Program-made: the position numbers and the translations under genes
Notes under the pieces: model-generated
What the model was told of the DNA's origin: nothing
Databases searched by the model: none
The model's input: only the letters and a program-made list of their open reading frames with translations
Part shown: one piece after another, positions 18,232 through 26,708 of the stretch
Numbering within the stretch: position 1 is the first letter of the stretch
Layout of the letters: every line of letters begins with the position of its first letter
Assembly: GCA_020723845.1 (NCBI GenBank)
Contig: DYIC01000008.1
Coordinates: 1-47,608, forward strand
Length of the DNA stretch: 47,608 nt
Source: Hydrogenophaga sp.
GTDB lineage: Bacteria; Pseudomonadota; Gammaproteobacteria; Burkholderiales; Burkholderiaceae_C
Direction: 5' to 3'

Positions 18232-18450
18232 CGTTGGTGCTCGCGGCATGGTTCTCGTGCCGCAGTTAAACGGGAAGCTGGGGGGACTGCCGGCCTGCGG
18301 CCGGGTCCTAACCAGCGCTGCCCCCGCAACGGTAAGTGGACGGGTCGCCTCGCGCGGCCCCGCTTTTGCCCCTGTAGCCACTGGGCACCCCCCCGAGGGC
18401 GCCTGGGAAGGCGGCGAAGGTTGCATCCACCAGCCCGGATACCGGCCAAC
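18232..18450 (+). promoter_or_regulatory. Adenosylcobalamin riboswitch (cobalamin aptamer)
   Basis: All conserved blocks of the cobalamin riboswitch are present in order. They are TAAACGGGAA at 18267-18276, GCTGCCCCCGCAACGGTAA at 18317-18335, GCCACTGGG at 18377-18385, TGGGAAGG at 18404-18411 and AGCCCGGATACCGGCC at 18432-18447. The class is the AdoCbl-binding Cbl-I type. It sits at the head of the uptake and biosynthesis locus, so binding of the end product should shut off btuB and probably the whole downstream operon. No second copy was noticed further down the locus. Confidence 0.97.
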
Positions 18451-18458
18451 GCGGTGGC

Positions 18459-18536
18459 CCTGCACGCCTGGCGCGCGGGGTCGGTTGCCCATGCACTGTC
18501 GGGGAAGGCGGTGAGGGCGTGCAGTCTGGTTTTTCG
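18459..18536 (+). terminator. Candidate riboswitch expression platform
   Basis: CTGCACGCC (18460-18468) is perfectly complementary to GGCGTGCAG (18516-18524), closing a loop of about 47 bases. A T-run (18530-18534) follows just before the btuB ATG. The only Shine-Dalgarno-like sequence upstream of btuB (GAGGG, 18513-18517) is partly inside the 3' arm. The hairpin could act as a terminator, as a translation block, or both. The large loop makes the terminator reading uncertain. Confidence 0.5.
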
Positions 18537-18538
18537 TC

Positions 18539-20407
18539 ATGCAATCTCGTTGTACTCGCGCCCCCGTACTGGGCGTGCCGGCGGCCGTGGCCGCCTTGAT
18601 GGGGAGTGTCTCCCTTGGCGCTGTGGCGGCACCCACCACCGAGCTGGCGCCCGTCGTGGTCACTGCCACCCGCACACCAGTCTCGTTGACCGACGTGCTG
18701 GCCGATGTCACCATTCTCGACCGCGAGCAGCTCGAGCAAGCGGGCCTGCAGTCGCTGGTCGATGTGCTGGCGCAGGTGCCGGGCGTTCAGATGACTGCCA
18801 ACGGCAGTTATCGGTCCAACTCGGGGGTTTTTTTGCGCGGGGCCACCACGTCACAGACCATTCTGCTGATCAACGGGGTACGGGTGGGTTCGGCCACCAC
18901 GGGCGGCTACTCGCTCGAGAATCTGCCGCTTGATCGCATCGAGCGCGTCGAGGTGCTGCGCGGCGCGGCGGCGGCGCTCTATGGACCCGATGCCGTCGGG
19001 GGTGTCATTCAGATCTTCACGCGTGAGCCGCAGGAGGGACTGCGACGCGCCGCGACGCTGGGGCTGGGCAGCGACGGCCAGCGCAAGGCCGGGGCGTCGC
19101 TGCAGGGCAAGTCGGGCCCCTGGGGATACACGCTAGGAGTCGGACACGAGCGGGCCACCGGCATCAATGTCAAGGTGCCCGGTGCGTCCGGCTTCAACCC
19201 CGATGAAGATGGCTTCGAGTTCACCAGCGTGGATGCAAGCCTGCGCTACCAGATCAACCACCAGCACCAGGTGTCGTGGCAGTGGTTGCTCAGCGATGGC
19301 GAATACGGTTTCGATGGGTCCCCGTTTCCCAATCCGCTGTCGCTCAATGCGGCGACCGCGCGGGCGGTGGCCCAACCGCGGCTGACGCAGCAGACCCTGA
19401 AATGGTCGGCGCAGTGGACGCCCGATTGGACGTCGGTCCTGACGATCGGCCGCACGAAAGACGAATCCGTCAACCAGTACTGGCGCCTCTCCGATGGCGC
19501 CTTTGGGGGACAGAGCCGCTTCGATACCCAGCGCACCCAGTGGAGTTGGCAGCACGACATCCGTTTGGGGCGCGACACGCTCAGTCTCGTCGCCGAGCAG
19601 CGCAAGGACGAAGTGGACAGCACCACGGCCTACACGGTGTCCGAGCGCACCGTGCGCGGCGTGGTGGCGTCGTACGCGCTGGTGCGCGATCGCTGGGACG
19701 CGCTGGCGACGGTGCGGCGCGACCGCAATTCGCAGTTTGGTCATTTCAACACGTGGGCGTTGTCTGCGGGCTATCGCCTTGCACCCGAGTGGCGTTGGGT
19801 GGCCAGCACGGGTACGACCTTTCAGGCGCCCACGTTCAATCAGTTGTACTTCCCAGGGTTTGGCAATCCGGACCTCGTGCCGCAGCGAGGCCGTGCGCAC
19901 GAGGTGGGCCTGCGCTACCAGCACGGCGGTACCCGCGCCAGCGCAGTGGTCTACCGCAACGAGGTGCGAGGCTTCATTACCCCCGCGACCAATGTGCAGT
20001 CCAACTTGGCCGTGCTCGAGGGCGTGACGCTGGCGCTGGATCAGACCTGGGGGGCGACGGCATTGTCGCTGTCATACGACTATGCCGACCCGCGCCTCAA
20101 GCCCACCAACGAGCGCGTGTTGCGGGTTGCTCGCCACGTGCTGCGCACCCAGCTGCGGCACCGGCACGGGCCGTGGACCTCGTTTGCCGAGCTGCGCCTG
20201 TCCAGCGACCGCGAGGATGCGCAGTGGCCCGGACGCGTGACCCTGCCCGGCTACGGCGTGCTCAACGTCGGCACGACGTATCGGCTGGGGCGCGGCCTGA
20301 GTGTGCTGGCCCGCTTGAACAACGTCACCGACAAGACCTATTCGCTGGCCAACGGATACACCACGCCCGGGCGCCATGTGTTCGTGGCGCTGAACTGGAA
20401 CGATTGA
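18539..20407 (+). CDS. btuB: TonB-dependent outer-membrane cobalamin receptor
   Basis: A 622-residue outer-membrane receptor for corrinoids, driven by TonB-ExbBD. It has a signal peptide (residues 1-31, ending SLGAVAA), a TonB box APVVVTATRT near 37-46, a plug domain to about residue 155 (LADVTILDREQLEQAG, ALYGPDAVGGVIQIFTREP) and a 22-strand barrel for the rest. The size equals that of E. coli BtuB (about 614). The substrate is assigned from the cobalamin riboswitch in front and btuFCD behind. The C-terminus ends NWND rather than in the usual terminal aromatic residue. No strong ribosome-binding site precedes the ATG, in keeping with riboswitch-controlled initiation. Confidence 0.94.
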   Translation: MQSRCTRAPVLGVPAAVAALMGSVSLGAVAAPTTELAPVVVTATRTPVSLTDVLADVTILDREQLEQAGLQSLVDVLAQVPGVQMTANGSYRSNSGVFLRGATTSQTILLINGVRVGSATTGGYSLENLPLDRIERVEVLRGAAAALYGPDAVGGVIQIFTREPQEGLRRAATLGLGSDGQRKAGASLQGKSGPWGYTLGVGHERATGINVKVPGASGFNPDEDGFEFTSVDASLRYQINHQHQVSWQWLLSDGEYGFDGSPFPNPLSLNAATARAVAQPRLTQQTLKWSAQWTPDWTSVLTIGRTKDESVNQYWRLSDGAFGGQSRFDTQRTQWSWQHDIRLGRDTLSLVAEQRKDEVDSTTAYTVSERTVRGVVASYALVRDRWDALATVRRDRNSQFGHFNTWALSAGYRLAPEWRWVASTGTTFQAPTFNQLYFPGFGNPDLVPQRGRAHEVGLRYQHGGTRASAVVYRNEVRGFITPATNVQSNLAVLEGVTLALDQTWGATALSLSYDYADPRLKPTNERVLRVARHVLRTQLRHRHGPWTSFAELRLSSDREDAQWPGRVTLPGYGVLNVGTTYRLGRGLSVLARLNNVTDKTYSLANGYTTPGRHVFVALNWND

Positions 20408-20417
20408 CGGACCGTCC

Positions 20418-21770
20418 ATGGAGCCCATCGTGCGCCCGGCTGTCCTCGTGTCCGCCCCCGCCTCGGGGCAGGGCAAGACCAGCGTCACCGCTGGCTTGGC
20501 ACGGTTGCTGACGCGCCGAGGGATGCGCGTGCGGGCGTTCAAGTGCGGTCCGGATTTTCTGGACCCGCACTGGCTTGCCTTGGCCACCGGCCACCCGGTG
20601 GATAACCTCGACCTGTGGATGAACGGCGAGCCCGACGTCCGGGCACGCCTGTGGCGGGCGGTGCAGGAGGCGGACGTCGTGCTCATCGAGGGCGTCATGG
20701 GGCTGTATGACGGGCAACCGAGCGCGGCTGACTTGGCGATGGCGCTCGACATTCCGGTGCTGGCGGTGATCGACGCGTCGGCGATGGCGGGCACGTTCGG
20801 CGCACTGGTGCATGGGCTGCGCCACTACCGAGCGGGCCTGCCGTGGGCCGGTGTGCTGGCCAACCGGGTGGGCAGCGATGCACACGAAGCCATGCTGCGG
20901 GCTGCGGTGTGTGGCGGCGATGCCGGGGATGGTCACGAGGATATCGACGCGGGCTGGCTGGGCGCCGTGCGGCGCGAAGCGCGCGGCGCGCTGCCCGAGC
21001 GGCACCTGGGGTTGACGCTGGCCAGCGAGCTGGACGACGCGATGGCGCGGCTGGACGCCTTGGCCGATGGCTTGGCGGGCACGCCGCTGGGGCGGCTCGA
21101 CGCCGACGGTTGGCAGCGTTGGGCCCTTCCTTTTCAGCCGCCGAGCAGCCAGCCCGCGCCGTCGCTGTTGCAGGGACGCGTGGTCGCGGTGGCGCGCGAC
21201 GCAGCGTTCGGCTTCATTTACCCGGCCAACGTGGAGACGCTGCGCGCGCTGGGGGCAAGGCTGGTCTTTTTTTCGCCCGTGGCCGACGAGCCTGTGCCCG
21301 ATTGCGACGCGGTGTGGCTGCCCGGGGGCTATCCCGAACTGCACGCGCCCGCGCTGGCGCGAGCGGCGCGCTGCCGCGCCTCGCTGGTGGCGCACGTCGC
21401 GTCGGGGCGTCCGGTCTGGGCCGAGTGTGGCGGCATGATGCCGCTCTTCGAGGGGCTGACCTTGGCCAGCGGTGAGCGGGTGCCGATGTGGGGGTTGCTG
21501 CCGGGGGAGGTGTGCATGCAAACCCGGCTGGCGGCCTTGGGGCCGCAGGCGTGGCACACCCCTTACGGCGAGCTGCGTGGGCATACGTTTCACTATTCTG
21601 TGGTGTCGTCGACCGCGCCGCGGGCGGTCTTTCATACCCAGTCGCCCCATGGCCGACGACCTGGGGAGGCCGTGTATGTGAACAACGCGCTGCGGGCGAG
21701 CTATTTCCATGCGTGGTTTGCGTCCAATCCAGTGGCGACGGCGTGGTTATTGGGGGGAGACGTCTTATGA
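20418..21770 (+). CDS. cobB: Cobyrinate a,c-diamide synthase
   Basis: A 450-residue CobB/CbiA. It uses glutamine and ATP to amidate the a and c side chains; in the aerobic pathway the substrate is hydrogenobyrinate. The N-terminal ATPase domain carries SAPASGQGKTSV (residues 12-23), FKCGPDFLDPHW near 41-52 and VIEGVMGLYDG near 89-99. The C-terminal class I glutamine amidotransferase domain has nucleophile Cys337 in WAECGGMMPL and His431 in SYFHAWF. Full length for the family. It starts ten bases after btuB and overlaps the next gene by ATGA. In this cluster it stands first among biosynthesis genes, far from cobN, whose substrate it makes. Confidence 0.95.
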   Translation: MEPIVRPAVLVSAPASGQGKTSVTAGLARLLTRRGMRVRAFKCGPDFLDPHWLALATGHPVDNLDLWMNGEPDVRARLWRAVQEADVVLIEGVMGLYDGQPSAADLAMALDIPVLAVIDASAMAGTFGALVHGLRHYRAGLPWAGVLANRVGSDAHEAMLRAAVCGGDAGDGHEDIDAGWLGAVRREARGALPERHLGLTLASELDDAMARLDALADGLAGTPLGRLDADGWQRWALPFQPPSSQPAPSLLQGRVVAVARDAAFGFIYPANVETLRALGARLVFFSPVADEPVPDCDAVWLPGGYPELHAPALARAARCRASLVAHVASGRPVWAECGGMMPLFEGLTLASGERVPMWGLLPGEVCMQTRLAALGPQAWHTPYGELRGHTFHYSVVSSTAPRAVFHTQSPHGRRPGEAVYVNNALRASYFHAWFASNPVATAWLLGGDVL

Positions 21771-23347
21771 CGCAACAGACCAAGGCTGTTCGTGACGGTG
21801 GGATGGAAGCGCAAGCGCCCGTAGCCGTGCACCGCTTATCGGCCCTGCCGGCTCGAGAGGCGGTAGGGGTCTATCGGGCCATTTTCGAGCGCCGTGACAT
21901 GCGCCACTTCGCCGGCGGTGAGGTGGATGCGCGCACACTCGCGCGCTTGTTGTTGGCAGCGCATCATGCCCCAAGCGTGGGATACATGCAGCCCTGGCGA
22001 TTCATTCGAGTTCGCGACGGGGCGATCCGGCAACATTTGCACCGATTGGTGGAGCAAGAGCGTCTGCGCACTGCGCAGGCACTGGGCGAGCGCTCGCAGG
22101 ATTTCCTCCGCATCAAGGTGCAAGGTATTCTTGATGCCGCCGAGGTATGGGTGGTCGCCTTGGCCGACGGGCGCCAAGCCCATGTGTTGGGCCGGCGCAC
22201 GATGCCTTTCATGGACTTGGCCTCGGTGGCCTGCGCGATTCAGAATCTGTGGTTGGCAGCGAGGACCGAGGGGCTGGGGCTGGGATGGGTATCGATTTTC
22301 GAGCCCTCGGATGTCGCGCGTTGTCTAGGCTTGCCCGCTGACGCCTTGCCGGTTGCGATTCTTTGCCTGGGCCCCGTGCACGGCAGTGATGACTTGCCAC
22401 TGCTCGAACAAGTCGGCTGGGCTTCGCGCTTGCCGCTTCAGCAGGTGGTATTCGAGGACCAGTGGGGACGGCCGTGTTCGGTGGTCGATGCGGCGATCCA
22501 GCCACGCGATGTGATCGAGCACCTCACTGGGAGTGAGGATCGCGGGCCGCAGCGCATCGTCTGCCTGACTGAGGAGACGACCGAGTGGCTGTACCTGCTC
22601 GGGCAGGAGAGCCGCATCGTCGGCATCAGCGGCTACACCGTGCGGCCGCGGCGCGCACGCGCCGAAAAGCCCAAGGTCAGCGCCTTTTTGAGCGCCAAGA
22701 TCGATCAAATCCTGGCGCTGCAGCCGGATGCCGTCTTTGGTTTTTCGGACTTGCAGGCCGACATCGCGGCGGCGCTCATTCGCGCCGGTGTTTCCGTGAC
22801 GGTGTTCAACCAGCGCAGCGTGGACGAGATTTTTTCCATGCTGTTTCAGGTCGCCGCCATGGTGGGCTGTGCCGACGAGGGGCAGGCTCGCATCGCGGCT
22901 ATGCGTGCGCGGCTGCGGGCCATTGCGCAGGCAGCCGCGCGGCTGGATGCCGAGGGCAAGCGGCGCCCGCGCGTCTATTTCGAAGAGTGGGACGAGCCAC
23001 CGATCAGCGCCATCCGCTGGGTATCCGAGCTGATCGGCTTGGCTGGCGGGGTGGACATTTTTGCCGAACTGGCGCAGCGCCCGCTGGGCAAGGACCGCAT
23101 CATCGCCGACCCCACCGAGATCGTGCGGCGGGCGCCTGACATCGTGATCGGTTCGTGGTGTGGCAAGAAGTTCCGACCCGAGAGAGTGGCCGCGCGCCCC
23201 GGGTGGGAGCGCGTGCCCGCCGTGCGCGACGGACAGTTGTTCGAGATCAAATCGGCGGACATCCTGCAGCCGGGGCCCGCCGCGTTGACCGACGGGGTGG
23301 AACAGTTGTATCGAATCATCGAGGCATGGCGCTGCCGCTATGGCTAA
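21767..23347 (+). CDS. bluB: BluB (5,6-dimethylbenzimidazole synthase) fused to BtuF-like corrinoid-binding domain
   Basis: One 526-residue reading frame with two domains. Residues about 33-240 are BluB, the flavin-destructase that turns reduced FMN and O2 into the lower ligand 5,6-dimethylbenzimidazole. It shows ERRDMRHF (41-48), APSVGYMQPWRF (68-79), PFMDLASVACAIQNLWLAA (147-165) and GLGWVSIF (171-178, holding the family's catalytic serine). Residues about 261-526 are a PF01497-type periplasmic-binding fold (RIVCLTEETTEWLYLLG, FFSDL-type GFSDLQADIA at 325-334, VYFEEWDEPPISAIRWVSEL). No signal peptide exists, so the BtuF-like part should be cytosolic. The ATG at 21767 overlaps the cobB stop (ATGA), with GGGGGGAGA upstream. 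Both domain calls are firm; the function of the fusion is unknown. Confidence 0.9.
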   Translation: MTQQTKAVRDGGMEAQAPVAVHRLSALPAREAVGVYRAIFERRDMRHFAGGEVDARTLARLLLAAHHAPSVGYMQPWRFIRVRDGAIRQHLHRLVEQERLRTAQALGERSQDFLRIKVQGILDAAEVWVVALADGRQAHVLGRRTMPFMDLASVACAIQNLWLAARTEGLGLGWVSIFEPSDVARCLGLPADALPVAILCLGPVHGSDDLPLLEQVGWASRLPLQQVVFEDQWGRPCSVVDAAIQPRDVIEHLTGSEDRGPQRIVCLTEETTEWLYLLGQESRIVGISGYTVRPRRARAEKPKVSAFLSAKIDQILALQPDAVFGFSDLQADIAAALIRAGVSVTVFNQRSVDEIFSMLFQVAAMVGCADEGQARIAAMRARLRAIAQAAARLDAEGKRRPRVYFEEWDEPPISAIRWVSELIGLAGGVDIFAELAQRPLGKDRIIADPTEIVRRAPDIVIGSWCGKKFRPERVAARPGWERVPAVRDGQLFEIKSADILQPGPAALTDGVEQLYRIIEAWRCRYG

Positions 23348-23912
23348 CACACCGCGTTGCGAACTGATTCTGGGTGGGCAAAAGAGCGGCAAGTCGCGGC
23401 TGGCCGAGTCGCGCGCGCGCGACTGGCTGGCCACCGATCCGGCGCGCCGCGCGGTGCTGCTGGCCACCGGCTGGGCCGGGGACGACGAGATGCGCGCGCG
23501 CATCGAACGGCACCGGCGCGAGCGGGCGCAGCGCGTGCCGGGGATGGCCACGGTGGAGGAGCCGCGTGCGGTGGCGGCGGCGCTGCGGCGCGTCAGCGCT
23601 CCGGACACGCTGATCGTGGTGGACTGTCTGACGATGTGGTTGACCCAAGCAACGATGCCGCCGCCGGGCCTGCCGCCGGTGGCCGACGTGCCCGCCGCTT
23701 GCGACGAGCTGTGCCAGACGCTGGCTGGCCTGCCGGGGCCGGTGGTGCTGGTGGGCAACGAGATCGGCTGGGGCGTGATCCCGATGGAGGCGCCGGTGCG
23801 GCGCTTCATCGACGCGCTGGGCATGTTGAATCAACGCGTGGCGGCTGTGGCGCAGCGGGTGACCGTGGTGGTGGCCGGCTGTCCGTGGGTGGTCAAGGAG
23901 GTGGGGGCATGA
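23340..23912 (+). CDS. cobU: Adenosylcobinamide kinase / adenosylcobinamide-phosphate guanylyltransferase
   Basis: A 190-residue CobU (CobP in Pseudomonas denitrificans naming). It phosphorylates adenosylcobinamide and then transfers GMP to give adenosylcobinamide-GDP, the activated form for nucleotide-loop assembly. The P-loop GGQKSGKS is at residues 12-19, a candidate GMP-accepting histidine is H58 in ERHRRERA, VVDCLTMWL is near 96-104, and GNEIGWGVIPMEAPVRRF is near 138-155. All are family hallmarks. The ATG overlaps the end of the bluB fusion by eight bases. Confidence 0.95.
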   Translation: MANTPRCELILGGQKSGKSRLAESRARDWLATDPARRAVLLATGWAGDDEMRARIERHRRERAQRVPGMATVEEPRAVAAALRRVSAPDTLIVVDCLTMWLTQATMPPPGLPPVADVPAACDELCQTLAGLPGPVVLVGNEIGWGVIPMEAPVRRFIDALGMLNQRVAAVAQRVTVVVAGCPWVVKEVGA

Positions 23913-24793
23913 GACGCATGGGTTGGCCTGTGTGGGCGCTCGCGCTAGGCCTGGTGGGGTGGCTGGGCGCGGCGTGGGCGCAACCCATCACTGTCACCGA
24001 CGATCGTGGGCGCACCGTGGTGCTGCCCGCCGCGCCGCAGCGGGTGGTCTCGATCCTGCCGTCGTTGACCGAGACCGTGTGCGAGCTGCAGCAGTGCCAA
24101 CGGCTGGTCGGGGTCGATCGCTACTCCAACTGGCCGGCCGCGATCCAGGCATTGCCGCGGGTGGGAGGTGGCATCGACCCTAACGTCGAGGCCATCGTTG
24201 CGCTGCGGCCCGACGTCGTGCTGGCCGCTGTCTCCAGCCGAGGCAGCGAACGGTTGGAGGCGTTGGGTTTGAAGGTGGTGGCACTGGAGCCCAAGACGCA
24301 CGCGGACATGCGGCGCGTCATGGGCACGGTCGCACGCGTGCTGGGCTTGCCCGCCGAGGATGCGGAGCGGCTGTGGCGGCACATCGATGCCGCCGTGTCG
24401 GCGGCGGCACAGTCGCTGCCGCCTAACGTGCGGCGCACGAAAGTCTATTTCGAAGTCAACCGTGCGCCGTACGCAGCCGGGGCGTCGTCATTCATCGGCG
24501 AGACCCTGGCGCGGCTGGGCGCGCAAAACATCGTGCCCGCGGAGCTGGGGCCGTTCCCCAAGCTCAACCCCGAGTTCGTGGTGCGGGCCAATCCGGACGT
24601 GATCATGGTCGGGGCGCGCAACGCCCCCGGCATGACCGAGCGGCCCGGCTGGGAGCGCATCCGCGCCGTGCGCGAGCGGCGGGTGTGCGTGTTCGACAAC
24701 GACGACGCCGACACCATCATCCGCCCCGGGCCGCGCTTGGGCGAGGGCGCGCGGCTATTGGCCGATTGTCTGCGCAAGCACGTCCAACCATGA
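23909..24793 (+). CDS. btuF: Cobalamin ABC transporter periplasmic binding protein
   Basis: A 294-residue periplasmic corrinoid-binding protein. The signal peptide spans residues 1-24 (ending GAAWA, cleavage before QPITV). The mature part has the class III binding-protein fold: VVSILPSLTETVCEL near 46-60, VGVDRYSNWP, IVALRPDVVLA near 97-107 and a long connecting helix. The start ATG overlaps the cobU stop (ATGA); a much longer upstream frame is non-coding cobU sequence. It is followed by btuC and btuD in coupled order, giving a complete importer. The window therefore has a secreted BtuF here and a signal-less BtuF-like domain in the bluB fusion. Confidence 0.93.
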   Translation: MRRMGWPVWALALGLVGWLGAAWAQPITVTDDRGRTVVLPAAPQRVVSILPSLTETVCELQQCQRLVGVDRYSNWPAAIQALPRVGGGIDPNVEAIVALRPDVVLAAVSSRGSERLEALGLKVVALEPKTHADMRRVMGTVARVLGLPAEDAERLWRHIDAAVSAAAQSLPPNVRRTKVYFEVNRAPYAAGASSFIGETLARLGAQNIVPAELGPFPKLNPEFVVRANPDVIMVGARNAPGMTERPGWERIRAVRERRVCVFDNDDADTIIRPGPRLGEGARLLADCLRKHVQP

Positions 24794-25827
24794 AGCCGTC
24801 CGTCTCGCCTTGGTTCGCGTCGCCCACCCTGGCGGCATCGCCCCGCTCGGCGCGCTGCTGGCCGCTGGCGGCGGCGCTCGTGCTGGCGGCAGCCGTATTG
24901 GGGACGCTGGGCTTGGGCGTGGGCAGCACGGGCATCGAGCCGGTGTGGGCCATGCTGGCCGACCCGATCGCGGCCCAAATCGTATGGGACATCCGCGCGC
25001 CGCGTACCCTGGGCGCCTGGGCGGCGGGGGCATTGCTGGGCTTGGCGGGGGCCGTGGCGCAGGGGCTGTTTCGCAACCCGCTGGCCGACCCCTTTTTGCT
25101 GGGTAGCGCGGCGGGCGCGTCGCTCACGGTGGCGCTGGCGCTCGCCGCACTGGGAGTGTCGCCGTTTGCCGCCACGTGGATCGTTCGGCTGGGGTTGACG
25201 GGTGCCGCCTTCTTGGGCGCGGTGGCGGCGGTGCTGTTGACGTTGGCGCTGGCGCGCGGGGTGCAGCACACCCTGCGCCTGCTGCTCGCAGGAGTGGTGG
25301 TGGGCATGGTGTTGGGGGCGCTGACCTCGCTCGTGACGTTGTTGGTACCCGACGTGCTGCAGGCCATGCAGGCGTTCCTGCTCGGCTCCACTGGCTTCGT
25401 CGGTTGGTCTGCCTGCGCCATCATGATGGCTGTGGGCACGGTCTGTATCGGGGCTGCGTGGGCGCTGGCGCGCGTGCTCGACGGGCTGACGTTGGGCGAA
25501 GCGACCGCGCAGAGTCTCGGCCTGCCGCTGGCGCCGCTGCGCCTGGCGTTGGTGGCCGTCATCGCGCTGGCCACGGGCACCGCAGTGGCGCAGACCGGCT
25601 TGATCGCGTTCGTGGGGTTGGCGGCGCCGCATTTGGTGCGCACGCTCGTCAAGGTCACCCACGGTTGGCTGGTGGCGCTGGCCAGCCTGATGGGTGGGCT
25701 GCTGCTGATGGTGGCCGATCTGTTGGCGCGCGGTTTAGTGGCCCCGCAAGAGATCCCGGTCGGGGTGCTCACGGCGGTGCTGGGCGGGGGCTATTTGCTG
25801 TGGCTGATGCATCGGCGCACGGGGTGA
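24790..25827 (+). CDS. btuC: Cobalamin ABC transporter permease
   Basis: A 345-residue FecCD/BtuC permease with about ten transmembrane helices; two copies pair with two BtuD to import cobalamin delivered by BtuF. Family segments are seen in DIRAPRTLGAWAAGALLGLA near residues 66-85, NPLADPFLLGSAAGASL near 95-111, LAGVVVGMVLGALTSLV, and GLIAFVGLAAPHLVRTLV near the coupling helix. The length is slightly above that of E. coli BtuC (326) owing to the N-terminus. The ATG overlaps the btuF stop (ATGA). Iron-siderophore permeases share the fold; the B12 context decides the substrate. Confidence 0.93.
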   Translation: MKPSVSPWFASPTLAASPRSARCWPLAAALVLAAAVLGTLGLGVGSTGIEPVWAMLADPIAAQIVWDIRAPRTLGAWAAGALLGLAGAVAQGLFRNPLADPFLLGSAAGASLTVALALAALGVSPFAATWIVRLGLTGAAFLGAVAAVLLTLALARGVQHTLRLLLAGVVVGMVLGALTSLVTLLVPDVLQAMQAFLLGSTGFVGWSACAIMMAVGTVCIGAAWALARVLDGLTLGEATAQSLGLPLAPLRLALVAVIALATGTAVAQTGLIAFVGLAAPHLVRTLVKVTHGWLVALASLMGGLLLMVADLLARGLVAPQEIPVGVLTAVLGGGYLLWLMHRRTG

Positions 25828-25832
25828 GCCAC

Positions 25833-26708
25833 ATGACGACCGCGCTCCATCCGATCCCGACCGACGCTGCTGTGCTGGCGTTGGCGGCGCAGCGCCTTCG
25901 TGTCGAGCTGGGGCCCGCACGGTCCCGGCGGCGCGTGCTCGACGGTGTGGACGTGGCGATCCGCGCCGGTTGCTGGACCAGTATCGTCGGCCCGAATGGC
26001 GCGGGCAAATCGACCCTGCTGCGGGCGCTCGCCGGGTTGTTGCCGGTGCAGGGGCGCGTGTCGCTGCTGGGCCGTCCACTTGCCGACTGGCCGCACCGCC
26101 AGCGGGCCCGCACCCTCGCTTGGCTGGCGCAGGGAGGGGCGGTGGACGCCGGCGCGGACGACCTGACCGTCTACGACGTGGCCATGCTGGGGCGCTTGCC
26201 GCATCGGGGGTGGCTCGCGCCGCCGAGTCCGGCCGACCACGCTGCCGTCGAGGCGGCCCTGCGCCAGACCCAGGCCTGGGAATGGCGCGAGCGCGCCTTT
26301 GGTACCTTGTCGGGTGGCGAGCGCCAGCGCGTGCTGCTGGCGCGACTGCTGGCGGTGCAAGCCTCTGTGTTGCTGATGGACGAGCCACTGGCCAACCTCG
26401 ACCCCCCCCACCAGGCCGATTGGGTGGCGCTGGTGCGCGCGCTCGTCGCGCAGGGCAGCACGGTGGTGAGCGTGTTGCATGATTTGACGATCGCTTTGCA
26501 GGCCGATGAGTTACTGATCGTGGCGGCGGGCGCCGTTCGTTACCACGGTATGTGTGCGGCACGACAAACCCAGCAGGCGCTGGAGGCGGTATTCGATCAA
26601 CGCGTCCGGGTGGTCGGCTCAGACGTCGGGCTGGTCGTCGTCCCCGACGTATCCTCGACCCCTCCGGGCTCTCTTTCTTCAGGAACGACATCATGGAATC
26701 CCTCTTGA
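25833..26708 (+). CDS. btuD: Cobalamin ABC transporter ATP-binding protein
   Basis: A 291-residue ABC ATPase. Walker A GPNGAGKS is at residues 53-60, the Q-loop is near 97-100 (WLAQ), the signature LSGGERQR at 159-166, Walker B VLLMDEP at 179-185 and the switch histidine H216. It powers BtuC. It is about 40 residues longer than E. coli BtuD: an N-terminal alanine-rich extension and a C-terminal Ser/Pro-rich tail (residues about 270-291) with no recognisable role. The last 16 bases overlap the start of bioB, so the tail may exist mainly because of that overlap. Confidence 0.93.
   Translation: MTTALHPIPTDAAVLALAAQRLRVELGPARSRRRVLDGVDVAIRAGCWTSIVGPNGAGKSTLLRALAGLLPVQGRVSLLGRPLADWPHRQRARTLAWLAQGGAVDAGADDLTVYDVAMLGRLPHRGWLAPPSPADHAAVEAALRQTQAWEWRERAFGTLSGGERQRVLLARLLAVQASVLLMDEPLANLDPPHQADWVALVRALVAQGSTVVSVLHDLTIALQADELLIVAAGAVRYHGMCAARQTQQALEAVFDQRVRVVGSDVGLVVVPDVSSTPPGSLSSGTTSWNPS

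Noticed and set aside
21700-21800. Possibility that the bluB fusion starts far upstream (21488)
   Set aside because: The upstream part is out-of-frame cobB sequence; the ATGA junction at 21767 with a strong ribosome-binding site is the natural start.
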